Positions 36,913 through 48,705 of a stretch of DNA of 64,000 nucleotides are shown piece by piece. The translations under genes and the position numbers were made by a program. Every line of letters begins with the position of its first letter. The first letter of the stretch is position 1. Origin of the DNA: Uloborus plumipes (lineage: Eukaryota > Arthropoda > Arachnida > Araneae > Uloboridae); contig JAXGGA010005210.1 of NCBI GenBank assembly GCA_038373865.1, positions 16,227 through 80,226 on the forward strand, in the 5' to 3' direction. The notes under the pieces are model-generated. The model searched no databases. It saw only the letters and a list, made by a program, of their open reading frames with translations, and was not told where the DNA came from.

Positions 36913-37333
36913 ACTAGCTTATATGATGATGTAGCCCGGGGGCTTTTTGATACAACATAGATCTAAAAATCTTTGTTTTTAACTTATTTCAAGCTAAAAT
37001 AAAATAGGTGAGCCTTAAATTGATAATTCATTGTTAATTGTAATCGTTGTTGGAAAATACTCATATTTAAATGTGTTTAACTTTATCAATTTGTACGCTT
37101 AAAGGCTCTATTACTCCATCTATTCAAAATTGAAAGAAAATGGCTATTTTGAAACCAAAAAAACTGAATTTTGAGCTTTTTGGATTTTTTTTTCAATTTT
37201 AAATCCCGGCCTACGTGAATTCTAGTGCACCGAGGAACCTATGTGCCAAATTTGATGAAAATCCGACGAAAACTGTGAATTTGTATAAGGAATAAACATA
37301 CATATATACATCTATTTTTATAAATATAGATGA
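36913..37333 (+). repeat. Dispersed repeat with ACTAGC/CCCGGG head, copy B
   Basis: Starts ACTAGCTTATATGATG...GCCCGGGGG and matches the copy at 20420 throughout: TTTTTAACTTATTTCA, TTGATAATTCATTGTTAAT, AAAATACTCATATTTAAA, TTTGATGAAAATCCGACG, TTGTATAAGGAATAAACATA. The tail is a short AT-rich microsatellite-like run. Confidence 0.75.
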
Positions 37334-37902
37334 ACAGAACCTCTATTTCGGTGCATCCACACCTAATTTCAGAAATACCAGCTTTACAAAAAGTGGTTTT
37401 TACGTTTCTTATTTTCTTTTCCTTCTGCCCGAGCCCAGCGGTATTTTGAATACTTCAAGAGATTATTGTTTCATGCTAATTAGCAAATTACATAGATTTC
37501 GGAATTATTTTCATCACACTTGAAATACAAGTTGCACTGCTTGTAATTAAAATTTAGCTTTAAATAAATATATACGGATTGTTGAAAATAAGAAGATTTT
37601 GGGATATAAGGTAAATGTGATTACTATAACTCAATACTAGGGCGTTAAAACACATTGGCTGTAACTGCATCGAAAAGTTTTCGTTCACAGATTTCTACCA
37701 TTAATAAAATATTATTAAATCTGACATTGGTTGCTTTGTTTCAAGCTACAAATGTAATAATAGATGATCGTTTTAACAAATCCATAAAAATTATGTAAAT
37801 AGAGCATTAAAAAAAATCGAGAACTGAATGTTATTTCCCAGACCAGAAAGAGAGCGAAGCAATACTTTCGAAAATAATACTCTTTCTCGCACAAACACAC
37901 AT
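37334..37902. other. No gene recognised
   Basis: AT-rich with no supported feature. Confidence 0.5.
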
Positions 37903-38194
37903 CCCGTTCAGGGTTTCCCGTAGCTACTACTACGCGTTTTTTAACTGTTTGGATGGGCCCATAAAGGACGCTGTTTTTTTCTTCAGACCAGGTGCCGATA
38001 AACCCCTGGTCCAGCATCCCCACATGTGTTGATTGGTAATGAGAACTTGAAAGACTTTGCAACAACGAGCATATTAAACCGTCGCCAGCCACCATTAGTG
38101 ATCACGGTAGATCTTCGACCGTAATAGGATTAAACCCGGTACCTTCAGGTTACAAGTCAGACGCCTTACCGTTTGGGTTCTCACGGCCGCCCTC
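37903..38194 (-). mobile_element. tRNA-derived SINE, copy B
   Basis: Read on the minus strand, the head GGGCGGCCGTGAGAACC, then GGTAAGGCGTCTGACTTGTA (loop CTTGTAA, anticodon TGT, threonine type) and GGTACCGGGTTTAATCC (decayed B box), is followed by GAAGATCTACCGTGATCAC, TAATGGTGGCTGG, GACCAGGGG, GGTCTGAAGAAAAAAACAG and TATGGGCCCATCC, ending near ACCCTGAACGG. Nearly full length and clearly the same family as 32206. Confidence 0.83.
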
Positions 38195-38449
38195 ATAGTT
38201 TTTCAGGTTCACGTCAATCAGAGTGTATGTGGTGATATCAAATTCTGTAAAGAACCTTTATGTTCTGAAAAAAAAATCAGCAATGAGTAAGTCTTCTCTG
38301 TTGCAAATTTGAACGAAATACGTATGGTAATTTCCGACATGGAGCTTTAGAATGAATTTTGGTAATCTAGTCAGCGGCCAGGGATACATCTCTAAATTTA
38401 CGCAACTAACTGTTGGAGTAAAGAAAATGGTGAAAAGTCACCCATAACT
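38195..38449. other. No gene recognised
   Basis: Unassigned AT-rich spacer. Confidence 0.5.
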
Positions 38450-38692
38450 GATGGGCTTGGGAGATGAAGAGGTTATGTGACAAAACCGAAATTTCGAGTA
38501 ATTAATGTTCAAAGTTTTATTGTTGCAGTTTTTTTGTTTTCTGGTTTTGTCCTTAATGTGGGTGTGAAATTAGTCTAATGACGTCTCCTTTTTGATGTAC
38601 CAAGTTTTATTTGATTACTTTTATCCATGGCTTACAATTGTCCATAGTGTTAATTTTTTTTAATGTACCATAGCCCCTTCATCCTCCAAGCA
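38450..38692 (+). mobile_element. MITE family with GAAGGGCTTGG ends, copy 2
   Basis: Same order of blocks as 11245-11502: GGGCTTGGGAGATGAAG, GTGACAAAACC, GAGTAATTAATG, TTTTGTTTTCTGGTTTTGTC, TTTGATGTACCAAG, and the right end CCCCTTCATCCTCCAAG. The extreme right end has been altered where it meets the palindrome at 38697. Confidence 0.78.
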
Positions 38693-38696
38693 ATTC

Positions 38697-38846
38697 AATT
38701 CTGTACCTCAGAACCAGGCTAACGTAAGTCCATTTTCGTCATTTTTCAGTAGAGGGGAAAAACGATGTATTCGACAATCGTTTTTCCCCTCTACTGAAAA
38801 ATGACGAAAATGGACTTACGTTAGTCTGGTTCTGAGGTACAGAATT
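38697..38846. repeat. Near-perfect 150-bp palindrome
   Basis: Two 70-bp arms (38697-38766 and 38777-38846) are reverse complements with one visible mismatch (AACCAGGCT against AACCAGACT), around a 10-nt loop GTATTCGACA. No coding capacity. It starts directly beside the MITE copy to its left. A recent foldback insertion, a palindrome made during repair, or an inverted-read assembly artefact are possible. Confidence 0.9.
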
Positions 38847-39249
38847 ATCAAATTTATTTAATAATGTATGTTTGTAGTGAAATAATGCTCAATTTAGCCA
38901 TCACTTCTTTTACTAATTACTTTGCCCTGCAATCTTTTTTCTTTCCCCCACCCCTTTTTTTTCTTTATTTCTATTTCTCCTATTTCCATTAGAAAGTCAA
39001 AGCACTTTACTCATTACGTCAATTTGCTTATATTTTATATTTAAGTAATTATCTACAATATTTTATTTGTCTAATATATTGTCTGTTAATGTTTATGTTG
39101 TCTATATTATTTGTTTTACGTATATATCAATGTATTAGCTCGTTTTGAACGGATGAACTGCGATTGCAATATTTATTTATCTATTGATTTTTTACAGGCT
39201 CCTAACTCCAGGACCAACTCCAGAAAGCCGATATTTAACTCTGAATAGC
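38847..39249. other. No gene recognised
   Basis: AT-rich spacer. Confidence 0.5.
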
Positions 39250-39560
39250 TTATGTCCCAAGTCTTTTTTATCTATTCAAGGTTTTTATCGCGGCGGGGCC
39301 ACCCGCTATTAAATGAGAGACGCTTCAGTCTGTATGGGTTTTGTCCATCAAGGGTGCTCACCAGAAGTGGAAGGTTGCTAGGCAACGAGGCGTCACACGT
39401 GGTCACGATTGTCGGAACCACCTTCTGTGTCTCTTGTCACCGATTGCTGCGGTGTTTTATGCGACCACCGACTGACTCCACGTCTCACTTTTTTTATTTC
39501 CCAGTAATAGTCCGCAGTTGAGAAATATTTAGAAGTAACAAAGAGGGGAGAAAAGAGATA
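39250..39560. promoter_or_regulatory. GC-richer island with X-box; promoter or enhancer candidate
   Basis: Balanced composition with an E-box-containing ACACGTGGTCAC near 39396 and a perfect RFX X-box palindrome at 39374-39386. Plus-strand (39252-39521) and minus-strand frames exist but match no family. A TATTTCCCAG word near 39494 could be an acceptor. A regulatory region is the better guess. Confidence 0.33.
39374..39386. promoter_or_regulatory. RFX-type X-box motif
   Basis: GTTGCTAGGCAAC fits the two-half-site RFX pattern GTTGCY-N-RGCAAC with a 1-nt spacer. In animals such sites often drive ciliary and chordotonal-neuron genes. Presence of the motif is certain; its use is inferred. Confidence 0.5.
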
Positions 39561-39638
39561 AAGCGATGAAGTTTGGGGCACGGCAGTGGCAACTTCTCTG
39601 GGAAAATATTTTGATTAAAATACTAACAAAACGTAATA

Positions 39639-41016
39639 AGAAAAGTTGTTTTTACAGTAAATACAGCTAATTTCATAGCAATTTCGCAGTAATAAACTGA
39701 AAAGTTGCTAATTTTACAATATTAAACTAAAATAGCTAATTTTACAGTAGTAAACTAAAATTGCTAATTTTTCAGTAGCAAACTAAAATAGCTAATTTTA
39801 CAGTAGTAAACTAAAATTGCTAATTTTACAGTAGCAAACTAAAATTGCTAATTTTACAGTAGTAAACTAAAATTGCTAATTTTACAGTAGCAAACTAAAA
39901 TTGCTAATTTTACAGTAGTAAACTAAAATTGCTAGTTTTACAGTAGTAAACTAAAATTGCTAGTTTTACAGTAGCAAACTAAAATAGTTAATTTTACAGT
40001 AGTAAACTAAAATTGCTAATTTTACAGTAGCAAACTAAAATTGCTAATTTTACAGTAGTAAACTAATATTGCTAGTTTTACAGTAGTAAACTAAAATTGC
40101 TAATTTTACAGTAGCAAACTAAAATAGTTAATTTTACAGTAGTAAACTAAAATTGCTAATTTTTCAGTAGCAAACTAAAATGGCTAATTTTACAGTAGTA
40201 AACTAAAATTGCTAATTTTTCAGTAGCAAACTAAAATTGCTAATTTTACAGTAGTAAACTAAAATTGCTAATTTTTCAGTAGCAAACTAAAATTGCTAAT
40301 TTTACAGTAGCAAACTAAAATTGCTAATTTTACAGTAGCAAACTAAAATTGCTAATTTTACAGTAGTAAACTAAAATAGCTAATTTTACAGTAGTAAACT
40401 AAAATTGCTAATTTTACAGTAGTAAACTAAAATAGCTAATTTTACAGTAGTAAACTAAAATTGCTAATTTTTCAGTAGCAAACTAAAATTGCTAATTTTA
40501 CAGTAGTAAACTAAAATTGCTAATTTTTCAGTAGCAAACTAAAATTGCTAATTTTACAGTAGTAAACTAAAATTGCTAATTTTACAGTAGTAAACTAAAA
40601 TTGCTAGTTTTACAGTAGTAAACTAAAATAGCTAATTTTACAGTAGTAAACTAAAATTGCTAATTTTACAGTAGTAAACTAAAATAGCTAATTTTACAGT
40701 AGTAAACTAAAATTGCTAATTTTACAGTAGCAAACTAAAATTGCCAATTTTACAGTAATAAACTAAAATTGCTAGTTTTAGTTTATTACTGAGTATTTCA
40801 GAGTTTTAAACTGGAACCTCTGCTGCCAATATTACACTGTTGTTTTACGGACTAATACAGCTAATTGTATGCTATTAACTGTAAAATGGCTAATTTCACA
40901 GTAATAAACAGTAAAACAGCTAGTTTTACAGTTCACTACTACGCTTTTATAGTTTTAAACTGAAACTTCTGCTTTCAGTATTATACTGTAAAAACAACCA
41001 CTTATTTTCTGTAGTG
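39639..41016. mobile_element. Dimeric MITE with expanded minisatellite, copy 3
   Basis: The right end (complement of CACTACAGAAAATAAGTGG, then GTTTTTACAGTATAATACTG) and TA at 41017-41018 match the family at 12473 and 15575. The left end starts in GAAAAGTTGTTTTTACAG and has lost its outermost bases. After the 28-bp array come the same junction block (AAACTGGAACCTCTGCTGCC, AATATTACACTGTTG) and a second monomer of ordinary length. At ~1.38 kb it is over three times the size of its siblings, all because of the array in the first monomer. Confidence 0.85.
39700..40780 (+). repeat. 28-bp minisatellite, about 38 units
   Basis: The unit is close to CAGTAGTAAACTAAAATTGC then TAATTTTA. Units differ mainly at fixed positions: TAAACT or CAAACT, AAAATTGC or AAAATAGC, TTTTACAG or TTTTTCAG, and TAATT or TAGTT. 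Variant units recur in alternating order, suggesting higher-order units of two or more repeats. There is no unique spacer between units, so it is not a CRISPR array. Confidence 0.96.
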
Positions 41017-41147
41017 TAATACAATTTTTAAAAAAAATCAAAGATGGAAAAAGATTTTACTGCGAAAAAACGAACTGAATCGTACTGTAGTGTGTTAGCG
41101 TCAAGCTGCTAGAAACAAAAATAGCTCTATAATATACGGTAAAAACA

Positions 41148-41500
41148 ACAGACGTGGTCCCCCCCTCCCCCGTTTCGCCGACACAAAATACCCCTCCCCC
41201 ATTTTCCCCCACTTTCAATCTCAACTTTTGAGAACTTTAAGGATTTTATACCGGTGAAACAACGTAAACTAGAAAAAATTGCGAGAAAAAATTTTGCTCC
41301 AGCGAAATTTCCTTAATTAAAACTCTTTTATTAGTTTCTCTCTTTTAGTAGTGTGTTTGTTTGTATGTATGTAACTCTGAATACGAGATAAAATTCACGT
41401 TCTCTACAAATATAAAAGTAATGTATTTAATACTATTATTAATACTAAAAGTAAACTCTATTACTTGTTGATGTATTATAAGTGCATGCAAACTTAGCGG
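41148..41500 (+). repeat. Dispersed repeat fragment (TAACTCTGAATA family)
   Basis: Contains GTATGTAACTCTGAATA and TAAAATTCACGTTCTCTAC, matching 16540-16830 and continuing ATATAAAAGTAATGTATT, TTGTTGATG and TATAAGTGCATG. Upstream is a C-rich patch (41158-41210). Class unknown. Confidence 0.55.
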
Positions 41501-43374
41501 ATATTCAATAGTTTTGAAAATTAGAGCAAATCAGAGTATTCTGAAATATAATCTTCTGTTTATTTACTCTCACGTTTCTCGCATTCCTGGTTCGCTTGAC
41601 TGGTGTCAGTGAACCATCATCTTTTTGCACTGAATGATGGGGCTTCATTTATAATAGCCCCGAAATAGCTATTTGCTAGAGTTTTCTAACTCTTTTTAAA
41701 CCTTTTATTTGTACTTTTGGACACGTTGTCTTGCATTTTTATCTTCATTAATTGTACAAAGTTTTCGACTGCTTTTCTTACAAACTCATTATGAAATATA
41801 GTTTAACCTTTAACATTAATAGTACTAAGTATATTACTTTTCTATCTAAAAAAAAAAAAAAAAGATCTTAAAGCGTATTTTTTAGTTTTTTTAAACTATA
41901 ATTAAATTATTTTCATAGTATATTTTTCCATATAACCGTATACGGAAACCATAAAGCTAATTGAATCTATCAAAAACTCATGTTGAACATTTCTCATCGT
42001 GAAAATGAGACTCCCTGAAGTACATTCGTGTCTTAAGTAGTTAGTTTTTCTATCGCCACCAGGGGTCGAAGTTCCAAAGACGATCAAACCTCGGGAGAAA
42101 CATTTATGTGCCAGGACAAACTTACCCTTTGTGAGATTGTATTACCCCGATTGTTCTGCATCTTAAAAACAGGAGTTAATCTCAACTTTTCTTAATGATT
42201 TTCGTGTTTCGAGTTTCAAAATACTTCAGAAATAACTTATTTTTGAGCCCAATGCACTTTTGTCGTTATTTAGTGGCACAGAAATTTAAACTGAAGTAAA
42301 AAGAGAAAGTACAAACTATAACCATAGAATGCACGTATTGCCAGATATTGGTATATCTTCAAGGAGAACGAACCTATTTAACAAGGTTACTTCTACTTAG
42401 CAAGAGGGAAGATCTTGGAAACTTGCAACCTATGTAGTCAAAATAAATTAAATAATACCCCTTCCAAAGGTAAATAAAATAACTTTAGAATACGATAGAA
42501 AAAGAAAATAAAAGCATCAGAAAATAACATCTGGCAAACTAAAATCATCGCAGTTTTCTTTTACTTACATTCAATGCATGGCATGGCGTTAATCGTGCGA
42601 CCAGTTGATTCGCTTCTGTATACGTGCAAACAACTTTTTTATGTGCATTGTAATATTTGTTTTTAAACACCTAAATTTCGCTGCATTAATTTTTTTTATC
42701 CAAGTTATTAGTTTATATATGGTTGAAAAACATTTTTAGGGGGAGGGAGAAAGGAGGATGTACTGCTTATATTTTGGTTTCGGTTTCCAATTTGGCGAGA
42801 CATCGCCAGGTTGTTGGAAATGTTTGAATAAATAAAAATAAATGCTTATTTGTTTCTTCTTTAATTTATAATTAGAAGCTTATATTAAAAAACAAATATA
42901 ATTTTCAAAGACTAGCATAGTTTAATTGCATTTAATGGTAGAAATAAATTAAAAAAGCATGTATTATAATTCAATTAAACATCCTATTTTCCTCTTCAAT
43001 CATCCGTAATTCTCGATAAAAAACTTCATTCGAATTCTAAAATCTTATTGTGCTTGCAGGCGGAATTACATCCAAAGTTAAATTCTAAAACGTGCGAAAT
43101 AAAACGCATTGAAAGAGATATTTTTTCGTTGTTATGATATCTCTGCAAGGTAGAAAGCGCTCCAAGAAAGTCTACAACAAAACAGGGGGCGTGAACAAAA
43201 TAACAGTGGAAGGCAGCTTGGAATCAAACAGTAATAAGAAATATTGACTCGATCCCTTTTCCTCCCAAAAATGCATTTTCACTTTTCCAGCATCTTCCAT
43301 TTTTTTCGTCGCACCCAGCAGCGTTGCATATCAGAAAAGAAATTATTTTTTTATTTTTTGATATCGTCTGAAGA
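41501..43374. other. No gene recognised
   Basis: AT-rich with poly-A at 41850-41865 and no supported gene. Confidence 0.5.
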
Positions 43375-43600
43375 AAGCGATGAGATGGGATGGGGGCGTA
43401 AGGTTTAATGGCTGCGCCTCCCCTTGGAATGCCATCCCCTTTTCCACCCGAGTGAATATCACCCCCCCTCCTCCTCCGAAACGTGCGAGATCCTTTGAAA
43501 TACGGACAAAGAACCTTTTAAGGACCTGTTCTTCTCTATCTTTATACATATTTTCACCCCCCTAAAGGCTTAAGGGGACCTCTATGTATGTGTTAACAGT
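43375..43600. other. GC-richer patch of unknown nature
   Basis: Balanced composition with C-rich runs. Short frames are open on both strands (43380-43565 plus and 43343-43549 minus) and match nothing known. Could be regulatory. Confidence 0.25.
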
Positions 43601-43907
43601 GCCCCTCAAAACACAGGCTATTGCACGGGCGCCATTTTCTAATCACATCTGAAACCTTTGTGAAGTTACCCAACTCATTAAGTCCAGTCTGGGCATTTCA
43701 AAATGGTTATTATTGAAAGGAGGTAAATAATCAAAAAGTACACATCAATCTTTGGAGTCACAAGGCATCACGGCTTAATATTCTCTTTCCTTTTTGTCAG
43801 TAATAACTTCCAGAAACTTCTATATTGTGAAAACATTGATAGATGCCCTCCCATTTTAAGTAACCAAGCCCTACTTTATTTTATTACCCTTTTAATCTGG
43901 TTATCAA

Positions 43908-43980
43908 CGTTGTAGCAACTATTTAAAACGTGCATGAAACGTTTAAATGCTACGTGTGTTATATGGGTAGATTAGGGCAC
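43908..43980 (-). mobile_element. MITE fragment related to 35396-35503
   Basis: TGGTTATCAACGTTGTAGCA...AAACGTTTAAATGCTAC aligns by eye with the reverse complement of the element at 35396. The outer left end is not clear. Confidence 0.45.
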
Positions 43981-46900
43981 ATTTGTAATGTCGAATTACA
44001 ATGCAAATTTTAACTTTGCATGTTTATCACTTTTGATACTAATGCAGAATGAAAATGAAAGAGAACTGCGCAAAAGATATAAATGAAAATTTTACAAATG
44101 TTTTCTTTGTTTAAAGATAAAAGTTGAGTGAAATTAAGTAACGTAAACAGTTTTAAATGATGCATCCTTTATTCATATTAGCTTCCAAAGCAGGGCTTAC
44201 TTTTTACTAAATGAAGTGCAGAAGCCCAATAGTTCCCGCAACTTATTTTCACTCATAAATTATCTGAATTTTGCTAAAATGTTCAACATTTGCCTATAAT
44301 TGAAAATAAGTACTTTCATGTTTCATAAGAGAAACTAGAAAATATCAAACCTACAACGAACATCCTTTTCAATCAGAATCTTGAGAGTCAATACCAGAAT
44401 AAAGTGAAATTTTAAGTATCCTTGAGCACCACGTTTCTAGGCAAAACATTACTGTTTGAGCACTTTATATACCCGAAGACTCAAAAAGTGTTGAAGAAAT
44501 AAGTAACAAACCTCAAGAAACGCAAAGGTGCACTGTTGCCTTATTTTAACGGTGATTCATACGTAGCTGCTTTTTTTAAAAAATCAGATCAGCTTTTTGC
44601 TTTCTCCTTTTGAAGATTTAGGTTCTATCTTTTCATTTTTGTCGGGTTTTTTTTTTTCATTCTACTAGAACTTTTTAATGACATTTCTTTGTTCTAAAAC
44701 CAAAATTAAGTGTATCTGCGGAAACGAAGAAAATATTTAAACAAAATATGACATTAAAAAGTGAACGTTGAAAAATAATAATAATATTTATACTTATTTA
44801 ATGATATGTATATATTTAATGTTTCCGTTAAATATGTTTTTTTCTTGGTTGTAAAAACACCTCAAAATAAATTACGAATCAAAGAGAAAATGACACTCGT
44901 GTATCTTTATTCTGTGACACTTTTGTTTGAAATCTCCTGAACGGGTGGCATAACCTTAACTATGTGAATACCAATTACTAGATTGAAATTATTTTTAGAA
45001 ATTTTTATGGTGTAGTTTATACCTATCCTGACAAGGAAGTTAGTTTACCTTCAAGTCTGGAAAGCTTTTGAATTTCACAAATAATAAAATTCAGAAAAAA
45101 GTACATTAGTATTTTTATTTTTTTTTTCCGCGAAAAAAATCCTGCCCCGAGAAGCTGTCGGCCAAATATAGCAACCTGGTCGCCATTCCTCACATTCGTT
45201 TTTCGACAAATTTTTTTAACTGCCTTATTTCTAAAACGGAGAGCGATATTTTGCTGCGGTTTTTCTCAATTTGAAAGATAATGATTTTGTCTTTAAAACT
45301 ATATGCACTATTTAGTAATATGAGTTTAAGTTGTCTTGCAAAGGCCATTTGAGGATATATGTATCAGCTTTTGACGAATGCATCAATACTTAGTGATCGA
45401 CATTTGACACTTAGTAATCGAAATTAAAACTTACGAATGAATCACCCGTATTCTTAGATGTGTGAGATACGTCATTAAACTTATGCAACTGTTGAACCAC
45501 AGAGAACTGCTAAGTAAAATGTAATCCTTGTAATTATGTCATCATGTATTTATCCACCTTGGCAAAGAACATATAACTCTTAAACGCATTTAGGTGTCAC
45601 CTCTCAAAAGGGTATCACACAGCACAAAGCCCCCCCCCCCCAAACGATGCTATATGGTTTGATAGATTATAGGTAGCTAAAAACATTGGGAAGAATCTCG
45701 GAAAGAAAATATTTAGTTCATTCATTAACTCTTCACTTGACGAGCGACTCTCACTGAGTATATAAATACATCCAAGATACACAAATTGCATATCAACTTG
45801 CACTTAAACCAAATAGGCGAGAAACAAAAATGGCTGCCTGTAAGGTTTGCATTTTTAGAAACATTATTGTGTTTCTAACGGGAAGGAGAAGGGGGTGCGA
45901 TACTTTTTGAAGAGAAGCCCTTGCAGAAAACTAAAATGGGAGGTACAGCAAAAATTTTCTCTCGTCTGCCGGCTATTCATACTTTTGCGTAAGTGGTTCT
46001 ATGAATTCTCGATGCCTCCATTTTCCTCGAGAATAATAACCGAACAATTTCGTTTGATCTCCCTCCCTCTTATTCTTCACGTATCGACAGTTTAATGCAT
46101 TTTGTTCGGCTTAACACCTGCCTTTGAAATGGTCGAATCACTCACTATTTTTCGAGAGAAAAAACGTTTTTTTTTTCTTTCGCAATTTATCTTTTTATAC
46201 TCTAGAGAAGCTTGACACAGTTCTAAAAAGCCGCGACATTACACGAAAGAACTTTAAAATATGGTCAGGTAAATTAGTGGTAAGTAAAAATGGACAGCTA
46301 TAAAAGTCACTTATAAACAGAACTGGTTTTCAGACAATTGTGCTCAAATTGAATTATTTAACCCTTTAAAGAGCAGGAAAGGTATAATCAAATTGTCTGA
46401 TTCAGCCCGTGATGTCTCGAACGTAAGTATGATTATTTTACTTAACTAAACTGTAATGCTTGACAAGGCTCAAAACAATGTCACTCTTTTGAGAAATAGG
46501 CTTTTAGTACCGAATTATGATTCCAAAAGATGTACAAGACTGCATGTGGTTAATGGAATCGGGGAAATGCATAGGGTTTTTTTTTCCTATCATGTTTGCG
46601 GAGAATACATTTTTAATAGTCGGGAAAATCAATTGATGCATAGCAGTAAGTTAACCGCCTCAAGTCAAGGTTAAGGCAGAAACATGCAATACACCGCCAA
46701 ATCCGTACTTCCATCCAAGGAATACAGTTTCTTGCTTGTTAGCACTCACCAGTCTGGATTAGGAAGTAATCAAGTTAATCGGCTTATTATCAACAGCCGA
46801 GGAATCGGTAATCGGCCAATTTGTTTATTGGTGCATTCCTACTAGCAGACACAATATTCTATCCAGTGCTACTTGTGTTGCCACTTCAACGATTTACTTT

Positions 46901-48584
46901 TAATAAATTCGAGTTGATAGTTTTCAATTTAAAAACCTATCTGTCAAGAAAAAAATATGTTATCCAAACGTGTTCGTTTCTTGGGTTACTTTATTAAAAG
47001 TGTATTTGCCAACTGTCATTTCAAGCGCATAACAGCTTTACTTCAATATGCATTCGAAATTTTTTGTAACACACCAGTTTTCTCCTTAAAGCCAAAGAAT
47101 CTACATTGAAATGCAGAAGTTCAGTTAATATGCGTCGGAACATCACACAAAACTTCTTTTCATTTAATAAAGCTAGAGCTATAATTTTCTGTTCCAATCA
47201 AAAAAAAAAAGAAAGAAAGAATGTTGGAAAAAATACAGACAGCTATTTATGACTTCGAAGCGGTGATTATTAAGAAAGAAGTTCATTCAAGTATAAATTA
47301 AAAACTTCAAATAAAAAAAATCTAGCTTTAATAATGGAAGAACGGTTTGGAATTAAAGCCTTACTCATCGTTGCTTTATTTTTTCCCCTCATTCTCTTTG
47401 TTGAGCAAGCATAGAAGGTGTTGAAAATATCAGTTAAACTAAAGAAAAATAATCTTTTTTATATTAAATGGAATATTAAATCCCTTTTAACAAGGTTTTT
47501 TCGCATATTTATTTTTGTCAACGTCTATATTTTTATTCTGGGATGAGGCGGCAGGAGAAATCAAAATTTATTTGTTTTTTGATAACATCAGTTTTCACTT
47601 TATATAATTACTTTCCACTAAATATAAAACATAGAAGAAAGCAATACATTCGTAAAATTTTTTGAACTTGCGAATTTCTATGAATTGATTGATACGTTTT
47701 ACAGTGAGTTGAACTCATTTTAAATCTTAGTTTTAGTATATGAAGGATATTTTTCGGCCATTCTCGTTCAAAGCAAGCTTTTAAGCATGGTACTGAACGA
47801 ATTTTGGTTCGCAAATGGTAATTTGAATTGAAGAGTTTCCGCGCTCCCTCCTCTCCCCCTGTCGATAATTCTTTTCCTTTTGTTTAAATCTCATAGGCGC
47901 ATGATTACTATAACTATCTAATGTCACACTTCTTGTTATCCTCCCCCCCCCCACCTCTTGTCACAAACAATTACAACTTTAAAAACATCCCTAATCCTTA
48001 ACGTGTGACATTATTTGGGGAAGCCTCCTAAGCACAAATTCTTTGTTTTTTATTTTATCTATTTTGAAGCGACATAAACTAAAACTGCCAAAATATCAGT
48101 GAACTAATATTTTCTTTCCCTAATGGATGTACCACGCGCAAAATTTGCCAATCTTCTCTTTTCTTCAGAAAAATTTGTGCTTCAAGAAAACCGGTACATT
48201 AGTTTAAAGAAAGAAGTGATTTAATTCTAGATTCATAAAGTTAAGAACTTTATTCTACCATTGGATGGAATTTATTCATAACTTCCTTGTACAAAGTAAA
48301 ATAATTATTGTGATCACGAAAAATTACCCGCTCGTATTTCACTCTCAAGTGAAGATGTATGTTCCTCAAAATAAAAAAAGAAAATAAAAAGAAGAAAAGA
48401 GAGAAAAACTTGTTCTTTTTACCCTTTGAACAGAACACGTGTATCTCAAAAACAAACAACATTTAACTCGCTAAGATTATCATCAAGATCTGTCTTGTGT
48501 TAAATCAGAATATCAACTTAGAATGGGGATAAGAATTGCAATGAAGAAAAATCCAGCTCTGTCATTATCACTTGTAATTAACAA
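43981..48584. other. Long AT-rich stretch without recognised gene
   Basis: Short frames only. A segment at 46337-46425 has splice-like borders (see rejected observations). Poly-C at 45630-45641 and 47942-47952, poly-T at 44647-44658 and poly-A at 47200-47210. A patch at 45880-46090 is more balanced but has no family signal. Confidence 0.45.
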
Positions 48585-48705
48585 GGAGAGGAGTTGGGGC
48601 ATTAATTATTCACCGCCCATTCGTGTTATTAAGCTGCCACGCTATTAAGTGGGACTGCTGTTGCATGGTAGTGAAGCTACACGCCCAATGAAGACTGGTA
48701 TTTGA
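48585..48705. promoter_or_regulatory. Possible conserved non-coding island
   Basis: A short balanced segment with GGGGCATTAATTATTCACCG and two TATTAAG words spaced 24 bp apart (GTGTTATTAAGCTG, ACGCTATTAAGTGG), which looks like clustered homeodomain-type sites. Function inferred only. Confidence 0.25.

Noticed and set aside
37715..38095. 126-codon minus-strand frame
   Set aside because: Its N-terminal half is the body of a reverse-oriented SINE and the rest is AT-rich flank.
39700..40780. Regular 28-bp direct repeats that could suggest a CRISPR array
   Set aside because: Units are contiguous with no unique spacers, lie in a MITE, and the DNA is eukaryotic in character.
46337..46425. Plus-strand segment between TGGTTTTCAG and GTAAGTATG with one open frame
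   Set aside because: Splice-like borders but short, AT-rich and without recognisable protein; two of three frames are closed. Too weak to list.
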